From the NCBI RefSeq assembly GCF_009687845.1, contig NZ_BLAD01000040.1:33378-97377 (forward strand): DNA of 64,000 nt. Direction: 5' to 3'. A program made the position numbers and the translations under genes. Source of the DNA: Acrocarpospora corrugata (GTDB taxonomy: Bacteria; Actinomycetota; Actinomycetes; Streptosporangiales; Streptosporangiaceae). The notes beneath the pieces were generated by a model. That model saw nothing but the letters and a program-made list of their open reading frames with translations, searched no databases and was not told the origin of the DNA. Below are positions 34,733-42,580 of the stretch, piece by piece; the first letter of the stretch is position 1, and each line of letters begins with the position of its first letter.

Positions 34733-35646
34733 CCGGCGGGGCCGGGTTCATCGGCTCGCATCTGACCGACGCGTTCCTGTCCAGGGGCGACGAGGTCGCC
34801 GTACTCGACGACCTGTCCACCGGCCGGCCCGGCCGGCTGGACCCCCGGGTGGCGGTGCACCAGGTCTCCGTCACCGACGCCGCCGCGCTGGCGGCGGTCG
34901 TCGACGCGGTCCGCCCCGAGCTGATCTGCCACCTGGCGGCCCAGATCGACGTCCGGGCCTCGGTCGAGGACCCGGCCGCCGACGCCAGGACCAACGTCAT
35001 CGGCACCATCAACGTGCTGGAGGCCGCCCGCGCGGGCGGCGCCCGGGTGCTGTTCGCCTCGACCGGCGGCGCCCTGTACGGCATGGACGCGGCCATCCCC
35101 TCCGCCGAGGACCAGTTCCCCGAACCTGAAGCCCCCTACGGCACGGCCAAGTACTGCGCCGAGCAGTACATCGGCCTCGCCAACCGACTGCACGGCACCG
35201 CCCACTCGGTGCTCCGCCTCGGCAACGTCTACGGCCCGCGCCAGGACCCGGCGGGCGAGGCGGGCGTGGTCGCCATCTTCTGCGGCAAGGTCAGCCGCGG
35301 CGAGCAGCCCGTCATCTACGGCGACGGCGGCCAGACCCGCGACTACGTCCACGTCGGCGACGTCGCCGACGCCTTCCTGGCCGCGGCCGACGCCCCGCGG
35401 CCCGGGGTGTGGAACATCGGCACCGGCGCCGAGACCAGCATCCTCACCCTGGCCGACGTGATCGGCCAGGTCTCGGGCCGCCCGGTCGAGCCCGGCTTCG
35501 GCCCCGCCCGGCCGGGAGAGCTGCGGCGCAGCGCGCTGGACGTCACGCGCGCCGCCGGTGAGCTGGGCTGGAAGGCGGCCACCTCGCTGGAGGAGGGCGT
35601 CGCGAGCGTCTACGCGTGGGTGCTCGCCGGAGAACCCGACAGATAA
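34717..35646 (+). CDS. NAD-dependent epimerase (GalE-like UDP-sugar 4-epimerase)
   Basis: 309-aa extended SDR with NAD motif TGGAGFIGSHLTDAFL, the HLAAQIDVRASVEDP strand, catalytic Ser/Thr in FASTGGALYG, and YGTAKYCAEQY as the YxxxK pair. The VLRLGNVYGPRQDP and GDGGQTRDYVHVGDVADAF blocks are typical of UDP-glucose 4-epimerases. ATG at 34717 lies inside the end of the SUMF1 gene, so the two are coupled. Within the cluster it could epimerise UDP-xylose to UDP-arabinopyranose or UDP-glucose to UDP-galactose. Either product would then suit the mutase at 31432. Confidence 0.9.
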   Translation: MRILVTGGAGFIGSHLTDAFLSRGDEVAVLDDLSTGRPGRLDPRVAVHQVSVTDAAALAAVVDAVRPELICHLAAQIDVRASVEDPAADARTNVIGTINVLEAARAGGARVLFASTGGALYGMDAAIPSAEDQFPEPEAPYGTAKYCAEQYIGLANRLHGTAHSVLRLGNVYGPRQDPAGEAGVVAIFCGKVSRGEQPVIYGDGGQTRDYVHVGDVADAFLAAADAPRPGVWNIGTGAETSILTLADVIGQVSGRPVEPGFGPARPGELRRSALDVTRAAGELGWKAATSLEEGVASVYAWVLAGEPDR

Positions 35647-35659
35647 CAGAGGGGAACAC

Positions 35660-36583
35660 ATGCGGCTCGGACTGTTCACGGGATGCCTGCCCCGCCTCTC
35701 GCTGGAGGCGATCGCCGAATGGTCCGCGCGGCAGGGCTACGACGCGCTGGAGGTGGCGGCCTGGCCGACGGCCGCCACCGAGGCCGGTTACGCCGCCCAC
35801 ATCGACGTCGCCGGGATGACCGGCGACGAGATCGCCAGGGTCCGGGGCGTGCTCACCCGCAACGGCCTGACCTTGTCGGCCATCAGCTACTACGCCAACA
35901 ACCTGCACGGCGACGACGCGGAACGCGAGCGGATCCACCGCCACCTGCTGGCCTGCGTCGACGCCGCCGCCGCCCTGGAGGTGCCGTGCGTCGGCACCTT
36001 CGTGGGCCGCGACGCGTCCCGCTCGGTCGCCGACAACCTCGCGCGGGCGCAGCGGCACTTACCGCCGCTGGTGGAGTACGCCGCCGCCCGCGGCATCCGC
36101 CTGGTCATCGAGAACTGCCCGATGGAGTCCTGGCACCCCGACGGGTATCCCGGCAACCTCGCCTACTCCCCCGAACTGTGGGACTGGCTGTCCGGCCTCG
36201 GCCTGTACCTCAACTTCGACCCCTCCCACCTGGTGTGGCTGGGCATCGACCCGATCGACGCGCTCCGCCCCCGCCTGGAGCGCGGCCAGGTCCTGCACGT
36301 GCAGGCCAAGGACATCGAGATCGACGACCGGGCCCGCACCCGCTACGGCTTCTTCGGCAAGACCGTCGGGCGGCAGGCCCCCGAGGACGTCGGCTGGTGG
36401 CGCTACCGGGTGCCCGGCCGTGGCCTCCTCGACTGGAACCGCCTGGTGGACACCCTCTACGCGGGCGGCTTCGACGGCGTCGTGGCCGTCGAGCACGAGG
36501 ACCCGGTGTGGGGCGGCTCGGAAGAGCGGATCAAGCAGGGGCTCCAGATAGCCGCCGGTACGCTCCGCCCGCTCATCCTCTGA
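35660..36583 (+). CDS. Sugar phosphate isomerase/epimerase (AP-endonuclease-2 TIM barrel)
   Basis: 307-aa TIM-barrel protein of the xylose-isomerase-like family. Recognisable blocks are LGLFTGCLPRLSLEAIAEW, YDALEVAAWPT, RLVIENCPME (metal-binding Glu), LNFDPSHLVWLGID (Asp/His ligands), VLHVQAKDIEI, and VVAVEHEDPVW (final metal-binding Glu/His). Such proteins isomerise ketoses or inosose-type cyclitols with a divalent metal. It is paired in the cluster with a Gfo/Idh dehydrogenase (29342), a combination seen in inositol-type metabolism. SD GAGGGG. Its end overlaps the convergent monooxygenase by 11 bases, marking the border of the cluster. Confidence 0.9.
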   Translation: MRLGLFTGCLPRLSLEAIAEWSARQGYDALEVAAWPTAATEAGYAAHIDVAGMTGDEIARVRGVLTRNGLTLSAISYYANNLHGDDAERERIHRHLLACVDAAAALEVPCVGTFVGRDASRSVADNLARAQRHLPPLVEYAAARGIRLVIENCPMESWHPDGYPGNLAYSPELWDWLSGLGLYLNFDPSHLVWLGIDPIDALRPRLERGQVLHVQAKDIEIDDRARTRYGFFGKTVGRQAPEDVGWWRYRVPGRGLLDWNRLVDTLYAGGFDGVVAVEHEDPVWGGSEERIKQGLQIAAGTLRPLIL

Positions 36584-38066
36584 GCCCGACCGGGTCCTCG
36601 GCGGCGGCCGGGGTCAGGCGTTTCAGCAGGGCCGGGGTGACGCGGCGGTAGGCGGCCGGGTTGATCGGGTTGAGCCAGTGCGACGCCCGGACGCGGGCGC
36701 CGATGTTGAGCCCGAGATCGCCGAGCACCTCGTCGACGTTGTGCATGGAGAACGGGATGATCTTGGTGCCGCGGCAGTGGTGCGCATCGGTGGCCACGTC
36801 CATGAACGCGAGCTGGTCGACGACCCGCCGGCGCATCTCCGCCTGGTCCGGCAGGGGCACCTGGCCCGCGAGGTCGGCGGCGATCCAGACGGCGGCCATC
36901 TCGGCGTTGAGCGGGCTGAAGAAGGAGGAGTTGTAGCCGTTGAAGTACAGGCCGGGCACGTCGAGGGGCCGGATCTGCCGGTAGAGCAGGAAGTTGCCGC
37001 GCTCGTCCAGCAGCCGGTCCTGGACGTCGCCGGGGAGGAACGGGACGCCCTGGGTGTAGCCGGTGGCGCAGATGACGAGGTCGGCCGGGAGCGTGCTGCC
37101 CTCGTCCAGTTCCGCGTACGGACTGCCGTCCTCGGCGTACAGCCGGGTGATGACGCGGTCGTGGCGGACCGAGATCCTGCCTTCCCCGACCCCTTCGAAG
37201 AAGCCCTCGGTGGCCAGGCCGATCGCGCCCCTGACGATGTCCTCCATGTGGCCGGGCGGCACCAGGCCCAGCTTGGCGAGGCCGAACTGGCGCACCGAGA
37301 CGGAACCGATGGAGTTGATCATCCGGCCGCGCATCCCGTCGCCGGGGCCGTGCAGGAACTTCTCCAGGCCGCGTAGGCGGATGTAGCGGAACAGCGCCTC
37401 GCCCATGCGGGTGAGCAGCAGCATCTTGAAGTTGAGGAAGCCGCCGATCTTGCGTGGCACCTTCCAGAGCAGGTGGCGGGCGATCACGGTGGTGGTGGCC
37501 GCCGTCAGGCTGACCGGCACGGTGATGTCGTTGGCGGATTTTCCGTACCCGACGATCAGGACGTGCTTGCCGCGGGCCTGTTCGGCGTCGTGCACGTCGG
37601 AGACCGCGCGCAGCCGGCCGCCGGCCGCGGTGAACTCCGCCAGGCCGGGGTAGGCCGGGACGGCGGGCTCGCAGAACACGCCGTTGGCCACCACGAGCCG
37701 GTCGAAGCGGGTGGTCTCGCCGCCCGCGGTGACCGTCCAGCCGCCGGGGCCGGGTTCGGCGGAGGTCACCTCGGTGTCCAGCCGCAGCGCGGGGGTGAGG
37801 CCGGACGCCTCGGCGTAGGCGGCCAGGTACTCCTGGATCTGCTCGCCGCCGGGCCACTGCGGGAAGTGTTTGGGCATCGGGTAGTCCGACAGCGCGTACT
37901 GCGCCTTCGGGCTCTGGGTGCACAGGCCCGGGTAGCGGCGGGTGCGGCTCCAGACGCCGCCGACGTCGGGCGACTTGTCGTAGATCAGCACGTCGTGCCC
38001 GGCCTGCTTGAGCACCTTGGCCGTGGCGAGGCCGGCCACCCCGGCGCCGATGATCCCGATTCTCAT
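36573..38066 (-). CDS. Flavin-containing monooxygenase (NAD(P)H/FAD, class B-like)
   Basis: 497 aa. The FAD Rossmann motif is GIIGAGVAGLATAKVLKQAG at residues 4-23. The FMO/BVMO-type block DVGGVWSRTRRYPGLCTQSPK follows, and a second nucleotide-binding motif VLIVGYGKSANDI lies near residue 170. A late motif, ICATGYTQGVPFLP, is the typical ATGY sequence. The strict BVMO fingerprint (FxGxxxHxxxW) is not found, so the reaction (hydroxylation or Baeyer-Villiger oxidation) is open. It overlaps the cupin gene by 4 bases and is downstream of it, under the IclR regulator. It could prepare an aromatic or ketone substrate for the meta-cleavage pathway across the divergent promoter. Confidence 0.88.
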   Translation of the reverse strand: MRIGIIGAGVAGLATAKVLKQAGHDVLIYDKSPDVGGVWSRTRRYPGLCTQSPKAQYALSDYPMPKHFPQWPGGEQIQEYLAAYAEASGLTPALRLDTEVTSAEPGPGGWTVTAGGETTRFDRLVVANGVFCEPAVPAYPGLAEFTAAGGRLRAVSDVHDAEQARGKHVLIVGYGKSANDITVPVSLTAATTTVIARHLLWKVPRKIGGFLNFKMLLLTRMGEALFRYIRLRGLEKFLHGPGDGMRGRMINSIGSVSVRQFGLAKLGLVPPGHMEDIVRGAIGLATEGFFEGVGEGRISVRHDRVITRLYAEDGSPYAELDEGSTLPADLVICATGYTQGVPFLPGDVQDRLLDERGNFLLYRQIRPLDVPGLYFNGYNSSFFSPLNAEMAAVWIAADLAGQVPLPDQAEMRRRVVDQLAFMDVATDAHHCRGTKIIPFSMHNVDEVLGDLGLNIGARVRASHWLNPINPAAYRRVTPALLKRLTPAAAEDPVGLRG

Positions 38067-38515
38067 GGCAGCCGCATCTCAAGGCCGAAGTCGGCCATGA
38101 TCTTCTTGATCAGCGAGATGTCCTTGGGGCCCGGCGGCATCTCGGCGAGCGCCTGGTAGTAGCCCTCCAGCCCGGCCGGCGAGACCACCGAGATGACCCG
38201 GCACTCCTCGTCGGAGGAGTTGCGGAAGGTGTGCACGACGTCGCGCGGCAGGTACAGGTAGTCGCCGTGCTCCAGGGTGAAGTCCTGGCCGCCCAGGTGG
38301 GCGTCGAGCCGTCCGGCCAGGATGATGAACGACTCGTCCTCGCGGGTGTGCAGGTGCGGCGGCGGTCCTTCGGTCCGCGGCGGAACCGTGTACTCGAACA
38401 GCGAGTACGCGTCGTGGGTCGACTTGCCGTCGGTCTTCATCGTGATCCCGATGCCGATCGCCGCGATCTTGTGCCCGTCGCGGGACGGCAACATGTATCC
38501 ACCGCCGAGAGTCAC
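38063..38515 (-). CDS. Cupin-domain protein
   Basis: 150 aa, a single small cupin barrel. The first metal motif is PPPHLHTREDESFIILAGRL (His, His, Glu) and the second is LPRDVVHTFRN (His). GTG at 38515 has an AAAGGAG SD. The frame stays open far upstream through the IclR gene, but there is no support for the longer form. Cupins of this size can be dioxygenases, isomerases or small-molecule sensors. The gene precedes and is coupled to the monooxygenase. A 17-bp palindrome at 38586 lies 70 bases upstream. Confidence 0.87.
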   Translation of the reverse strand: MTLGGGYMLPSRDGHKIAAIGIGITMKTDGKSTHDAYSLFEYTVPPRTEGPPPHLHTREDESFIILAGRLDAHLGGQDFTLEHGDYLYLPRDVVHTFRNSSDEECRVISVVSPAGLEGYYQALAEMPPGPKDISLIKKIMADFGLEMRLP

Positions 38516-38585
38516 CGCTGTCTCCTTTGTGTCGGTGTGTCTGAGGTCACAGCGTGGAGTTCCGCGGCGTGCTTGGCAATGATCT

Positions 38586-38602
38586 GTCCCACTCAGTAGG
38601 AC
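38586..38602. promoter_or_regulatory. Palindromic operator 1, candidate IclR site
   Basis: GTCCCACTCAGTAGGAC, an almost perfect 17-bp palindrome (GTCCxACTxAGTxGGAC). It abuts the end of the iclR-type gene and lies 70 bases upstream of the cupin-monooxygenase pair. A second copy with 15 of 17 identical bases lies at 39343. The duplication beside both promoters controlled by an IclR regulator makes it a strong operator candidate. Confidence 0.7.
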
Positions 38603-39363
38603 TATCGGCCTTTGGCGTAGGCCCGGGACGCGGCCGAGGCGGCCATCCGCACGGCCGGGCCGATCCTGTCGGCCCGGATGAACTGGCTGGGCCCGGTGAC
38701 GGACAGGGCCGCGACGACATCGCCCAGCGGCCCGAAGATGGGCGCGGCGACGCAGCTGACGCCGATGTTGCCCTCCTCGCGCTCCACCGCCCAGCCGCGT
38801 TCCGGGACGGCCGTCAGCTCGCGCACGATCGCGACCGAGCTGGTCAGAGTGCGCGGCGTGCGCGCCGGCAGCGGGCCGCGCAGCACCGAGTCGATCACCG
38901 CCGGGTCGGAGTAGGCGAGGATGGCCCGGCCCAGCGCCGAGCAGTACGCCGGGATGATCCCGCCGACCTGGGACAGCATCGGCATCGCCCGATGGCCGGT
39001 GATCTTCTCGACGACCAGGATCTGCCCGCCCTCCAGGACGCCGAGCTGCACGGTGATCCGGGTCGCGTGGTGCAGGTCCTGCAGGAACGGCAGCACCGCC
39101 TCGCGCAGCTCCATCCGGATCGGGGCGAGGCTGGCGATCTCGAACAGGCGGTTGCCGATCCGGTAGCGTCCGCCGGGTTTGTCCAGCCAGCCGAGCCGGA
39201 TCATCCGGTCGGCGGTCCGGTGCGTGGTCGACCGGGGCAGGCCGCACCTGGCCACCAGGGCGGCGAGGGTCAGCTCGCGGTGGGTGGCGTCGAACGCGCC
39301 GAGGATCGCGGCCGCCCGGTCCAGCCCGCCCGCTCCGGATTCGTCCCGCTCAGTGGGACTCAA
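38602..39363 (-). CDS. IclR-family transcriptional regulator of the meta-cleavage locus
   Basis: 253 aa. The N-terminal winged helix (LDRAAAILGAFDATHRELTLAALVARCGLPRSTTHRTADRM) is followed by the IclR effector domain (GGQILVVEKITGHRAMPM ... GGIIPAYCSALGRAILAYSD ... EEGNIGVSCVAAPIFGPLGDVVAALSVTGP). The start is a TTG at 39361-39363; an upstream ATG is out of frame. The first codons lie inside palindrome 39343-39359, so it probably represses itself and the divergent catabolic operon at 39426. IclR relatives commonly sense aromatic acids; the effector here is unknown. Confidence 0.92.
   Translation of the reverse strand: MSPTERDESGAGGLDRAAAILGAFDATHRELTLAALVARCGLPRSTTHRTADRMIRLGWLDKPGGRYRIGNRLFEIASLAPIRMELREAVLPFLQDLHHATRITVQLGVLEGGQILVVEKITGHRAMPMLSQVGGIIPAYCSALGRAILAYSDPAVIDSVLRGPLPARTPRTLTSSVAIVRELTAVPERGWAVEREEGNIGVSCVAAPIFGPLGDVVAALSVTGPSQFIRADRIGPAVRMAASAASRAYAKGR
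39343..39359. promoter_or_regulatory. Palindromic operator 2, candidate IclR site
   Basis: GTCCCGCTCAGTGGGAC, matching operator 1 at 15 of 17 positions. It overlaps codons 2-7 of the iclR-type gene and lies 67 bases upstream of the SDR start at 39426, inside the divergent promoter region. Confidence 0.7.
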
Positions 39364-39425
39364 CGTTGGTTCCCTTGTGCATACGAGTCAGGCTAAACCC
39401 GGCATCCATACCTGGGGAGGCAGTC

Positions 39426-40166
39426 ATGCGTACCGCACTCGTCGGCGGCGGAGCCACCGGCATCGGCTACGCGATCGCGTCGCGGCTGGCCCGGTCCGGG
39501 CACCGCGTGGTGATCACCGGCCGCCGCGGCGACGCGCTCGACGCCGCCGCGCTCCAGCTGAAGGAGGAAACGGGCGCGACCGTAGAGACGCAGGTCAGCG
39601 ACGTCTCCGCTGGCGACGCCGACGTCGGATCCGCCGACATCCTGATCGTCAACGCGGGCGGTCCCCCGCCCGGGCGGATCCTGGACGTGGCCGACGACGC
39701 GTGGCGGGCGGGCGCCGAACTGCTGCTGTTCGGGCCGCTGCGGCTGGCGCGGCAGGCCCTGCCCGGCATGGCCGGGCGCGGTTTCGGCCGGGTGGTGTTC
39801 GTGACCTCCGCGGCGGTACGGCAGCCGCAGCCCGACCTGGCCGTCTCGGTGGTGCTGCGGTCGGCGGTCACAGCCGCGGCGAAACTGCTCGCCCGCGAGT
39901 ACGCGGCCGACGGCGTCACGGTCAACTGCGTGGCCCCCGGCGCGACCGACACGGCACGCCGCCGCGAGATCCTGGCCGGGCGGGCGCTCCGCACCGGACG
40001 GTCCTACCAGGACCTGGACGCGGACGACACCGGCGGCATTCCGGCCGGGCGGCCGGCCCGGCCGGACGAGATCGCCGCCGCCGTCGCGTTCCTGACGTCG
40101 GCGGACGCGAGTTACCTCAACGGGACCGTGCTCACGGTCGACGGCGGAAGGACGGAAACGATCTGA
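39426..40166 (+). CDS. SDR-family oxidoreductase with a non-canonical active site
   Basis: 246-aa short-chain dehydrogenase fold: GGGATGIGYAIASRLARSG (cofactor loop), DILIVNAGGPPPG, VVFVTSAAVRQPQPDLAVS, and the C-terminal GRPARPDEIAAAVAFLTSADASYLNGTVLTVDGG. The catalytic Tyr of YxxxK is missing. The aligned stretch is LAVSVVLRSAVTAAAKLLA, as in a divergent SDR subgroup with Ser/Arg at these positions. The Ser of the triad is kept (TSAAV). First gene of the catabolic operon; ATG at 39426. It probably oxidises or dehydrates a pathway intermediate. Overlaps the next cupin gene by 1 base. Confidence 0.88.
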   Translation: MRTALVGGGATGIGYAIASRLARSGHRVVITGRRGDALDAAALQLKEETGATVETQVSDVSAGDADVGSADILIVNAGGPPPGRILDVADDAWRAGAELLLFGPLRLARQALPGMAGRGFGRVVFVTSAAVRQPQPDLAVSVVLRSAVTAAAKLLAREYAADGVTVNCVAPGATDTARRREILAGRALRTGRSYQDLDADDTGGIPAGRPARPDEIAAAVAFLTSADASYLNGTVLTVDGGRTETI

Positions 40167-40669
40167 TGACCCATTCAGGATTCGGCTTCAGCCTGGCAGG
40201 CTTCCTCGGCTCGATCAGCGACACGGTACGGCCGAGCCCGGCGCGTCCGGTGGTCGTGCACGCGGCCGAACTGGAGACCCTGCCGGCCGACCAGGTGCAC
40301 AATCCGACCAAGCTGTCGATCGCCGGCAAGCTGCCGACGGTGTCGTTCGAGATCTTCCGCCAGACGATCCCGGCGGGGCTGAGCTCCGACATGCAGCGGC
40401 ACCACCACGAGACGGTGCACTACGTGATCTCCGGCCGGGGGCACAGCGAGATCGAGGACGAGACCGCGGACTGGGCGGCGGGCGACTTCGTGTACACGCC
40501 GCCGTGGACGTGGCATCGGCACTACAACGACTCGGCGGACGAACCGGTCGAGTTCCTGACCATCGAGAACTCCCGGCTACTCAACCTGCTGTGCGTCGGC
40601 CGCCGCCAGAGCGCCGGCCTGGCCACCGTCGCGGAGGCCCGCGCCCGCTTCCCGGAGGCCACGGAATGA
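40166..40669 (+). CDS. Cupin-domain protein
   Basis: 167 aa. The cupin motifs are RHHHETVHYVISGRGHSEIED (His, His, Glu) and YTPPWTWHRHYND (His). Such proteins are often gentisate-dioxygenase-like or small-molecule binding. ATG at 40166 overlaps the SDR stop (TGATG) and its end overlaps the hydrolase gene. It may act on a ring-cleavage or side-chain intermediate of the pathway. The precise reaction is unknown. Confidence 0.87.
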   Translation: MTHSGFGFSLAGFLGSISDTVRPSPARPVVVHAAELETLPADQVHNPTKLSIAGKLPTVSFEIFRQTIPAGLSSDMQRHHHETVHYVISGRGHSEIEDETADWAAGDFVYTPPWTWHRHYNDSADEPVEFLTIENSRLLNLLCVGRRQSAGLATVAEARARFPEATE

Positions 40670-41526
40670 GCGGACATATCAGCATCTGGGGTGAGTTGGC
40701 GGATGTCGACCATGAGCTGTCCCACGTCGAGGTCGGCGGTGTGCGGACGCGGGTGCTGCGCGCGGGGGCCGGGCCGGATCTGATCCTGCTGCACGGCACC
40801 GGCGGGCACCTGGAGGCGTACGCCAGGGACATCGCCGGGCTGGCCGCGCGGTTCCGGGTGACCGCGTACGACATGGTGGGGCACGGCTGGTCGGATCTGC
40901 CGGACCGGCCGTACACGATCGACGTGCTTTCCGGCCACCTGATCGGCCTGATGGACGCGCTGGGGATCGAGGCCGCGCACCTGTCCGGCGAGTCGCTCGG
41001 CGGGTGGGTGGCCGCCTGGACGGCCGCGCACCATCCCGGCCGGGTCGACCGGCTGGTGCTCAACACGCCGGGGAACATCGCCAACAAGCCGGAGGTGATG
41101 GCGCGGCTGCGGGAGAGCACGATGACCGCGGTGCTGGACCCCAGCGACGCGAACGTGCGGCGGCGGGTCGAGTTCCTGTTCCACCACAAGGAGATGGTCA
41201 CCGACGAGCTGGTCGGGCTGCGCCGGGCGGTCTACGGGCGGCCGGGGTTCGTGCGGGCCATCACCAACACGCTCGTGCTGCAGGACCCGGTGGTGCGCAA
41301 GGATTTCGCCTGGGAGCCCGGCTGGGTCGGCAAGATCACCGCGCCGACGCTGCTGCTGTGGACCGACCACGACCCGACCGGCGGCCTGGACGAGGCCGCG
41401 ATGCTGCGGGAGTGGCTGCCGGACTCCCGGCTGTACGTGATCGCCGACGCCGGGCACTGGCCGCAGTGGGAGAAACCGGACGAGTACCTGCGGGTGCACC
41501 ACGAGTTCCTGCTCGGCGCGTCATGA
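40666..41526 (+). CDS. Alpha/beta hydrolase, probable meta-cleavage product hydrolase (MhpC-like)
   Basis: 286 aa. The nucleophile elbow is GESLGG (Ser in HLSGESLGGWV), the oxyanion-hole HG is in LILLHGTGGHLEAY, the acid is Asp in LLLWTDHDPTGG, and the base is His in IADAGHWPQWEKPDEY. These match the C-C bond hydrolases that cleave the ring-fission product to a carboxylic acid and 2-hydroxypentadienoate. It is adjacent to the extradiol dioxygenase, as expected. It starts and ends in ATGA overlaps. Confidence 0.9.
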   Translation: MSGHISIWGELADVDHELSHVEVGGVRTRVLRAGAGPDLILLHGTGGHLEAYARDIAGLAARFRVTAYDMVGHGWSDLPDRPYTIDVLSGHLIGLMDALGIEAAHLSGESLGGWVAAWTAAHHPGRVDRLVLNTPGNIANKPEVMARLRESTMTAVLDPSDANVRRRVEFLFHHKEMVTDELVGLRRAVYGRPGFVRAITNTLVLQDPVVRKDFAWEPGWVGKITAPTLLLWTDHDPTGGLDEAAMLREWLPDSRLYVIADAGHWPQWEKPDEYLRVHHEFLLGAS

Positions 41527-42458
41527 GCGAGATCATCGGCATGGTCGGCATGTCGCACTCGCCGTTCGCGACCCTGCTGCCGCCGCCCGGCGCGGGCCAG
41601 CCGGGCGGGCGGTTCCTCGCCGACGCCCGGCGGGTCGAGGCCGCCGTGGCCGGGCTCGCGCCGGACGCGCTCGTGGTCATCGGGCCCGACCACTTCCACG
41701 CCAACTTCTACGACGCCATGCCGCCCTTCGTGCTCGGCGTCGAGCACGCCGACGGCTTCGGCGACTTCGGGAGCAAGGCGGGCCCGCTGCCGGTCGCCGC
41801 CGACCTGGCGTGGTCGATCCGGGACTCCCTCGCCGACGACGGGTTCGACCTGTCCCTGTCGTACGCGCTGACCGTCGACCACGGGATCGTGCAGAGCTAC
41901 GAGATGGTCCGCGGCGGAGCCGAGCTCCCCATCGTCCCGCTGATGGTGAACACCGCCGCCCCGCCCCTGCCCGGCATGCCGCGCTGTGTACGGCTCGGCC
42001 GTTCGCTCGGCGCGGCGATCCGGGCGTCCGCCTACCCGGGGCGGGTCCTGATCGTGGCCAGCGGCGGGCTGTCGCACTGGCTGCCGTCCAACGACCCGCG
42101 CGACCCTTCGGTCGCCGCCGAACGCCGCGCGGCGGTGATCCACGGCCGCAAGGACCCCCGCGCGTTCGCCGCCGCCCGCGAGCCGAGGGTGCTGGCGATG
42201 GCCGGCAATCCGGACGCGCCGGTCAACGCCGGGTGGGACGCGTGGTTCCTCAAGCAACTCGCCGCGGCCGACCTCGGCCCGGTGACCGACCTCGGCGACG
42301 AGGGCCTGGAACGGCACGCCGGGAGCGGCGGCCACGAGATCCGCACCTGGCTGATCGGGCTCGCCGCCGCCGACCGGCCACTGGTGTGGACCAGCTACGA
42401 GCCAGTGCCCGAATGGATCACCGGCATGGGCATCGGCACGACCTTCGAGGTGAGCTGA
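41523..42458 (+). CDS. Class III extradiol ring-cleavage dioxygenase (MhpB/LigB-like)
   Basis: 311-aa Fe(II) enzyme. Its sequence follows 2,3-dihydroxyphenylpropionate 1,2-dioxygenase closely: GMSHSPF (iron His), GPDHFHANFYDAMPPFVLGV, GDFGSKAGPLPV, LTVDHGIVQ (catalytic His), GGLSHWLP, HEIRTWLIGLAA and VPEWITGMG. It should cleave a catechol meta to the hydroxyls. ATG at 41523 overlaps the hydrolase stop. Its last codons (FEVS-stop) form the first unit of the tandem repeat 42447-42580, which carries the next gene's start site. The aromatic side chain recognised is not determinable here. Confidence 0.92.
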   Translation: MSEIIGMVGMSHSPFATLLPPPGAGQPGGRFLADARRVEAAVAGLAPDALVVIGPDHFHANFYDAMPPFVLGVEHADGFGDFGSKAGPLPVAADLAWSIRDSLADDGFDLSLSYALTVDHGIVQSYEMVRGGAELPIVPLMVNTAAPPLPGMPRCVRLGRSLGAAIRASAYPGRVLIVASGGLSHWLPSNDPRDPSVAAERRAAVIHGRKDPRAFAAAREPRVLAMAGNPDAPVNAGWDAWFLKQLAAADLGPVTDLGDEGLERHAGSGGHEIRTWLIGLAAADRPLVWTSYEPVPEWITGMGIGTTFEVS

Positions 42459-42580
42459 ATGGCGCCGCCACAACTGTCCGAGGTGAGCTGAATGGCCCTG
42501 GCACAACTGTCCGAGGTGAGCTGAGATGGCGCTGGCACAACTGTCCGAGGTGAGCTGAGATGGCGCTGGCACAACTGTCC
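42447..42580 (+). repeat. Four tandem copies of a 33/34-bp stop-SD-start cassette
   Basis: Units at 42447-42479, 42480-42512, 42513-42546 and 42547-42580. Each contains GAGGTGAG (SD-like), the stop TGA and an ATG, then codons for Ala-(Leu/Pro)-(Ala/Pro)-Gln-Leu-Ser. Unit 1 holds the stop of the dioxygenase and unit 4 holds the start of the hydratase (ATG 42560). Between them are three 10-codon mini-ORFs: MAPPQLSEVS (42459-42491), [10 protein letters not shown] (42492-42524) and [10 protein letters not shown] (42526-42558). The last two units are identical. The array clearly arose by duplication of the gene junction. Confidence 0.95.
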
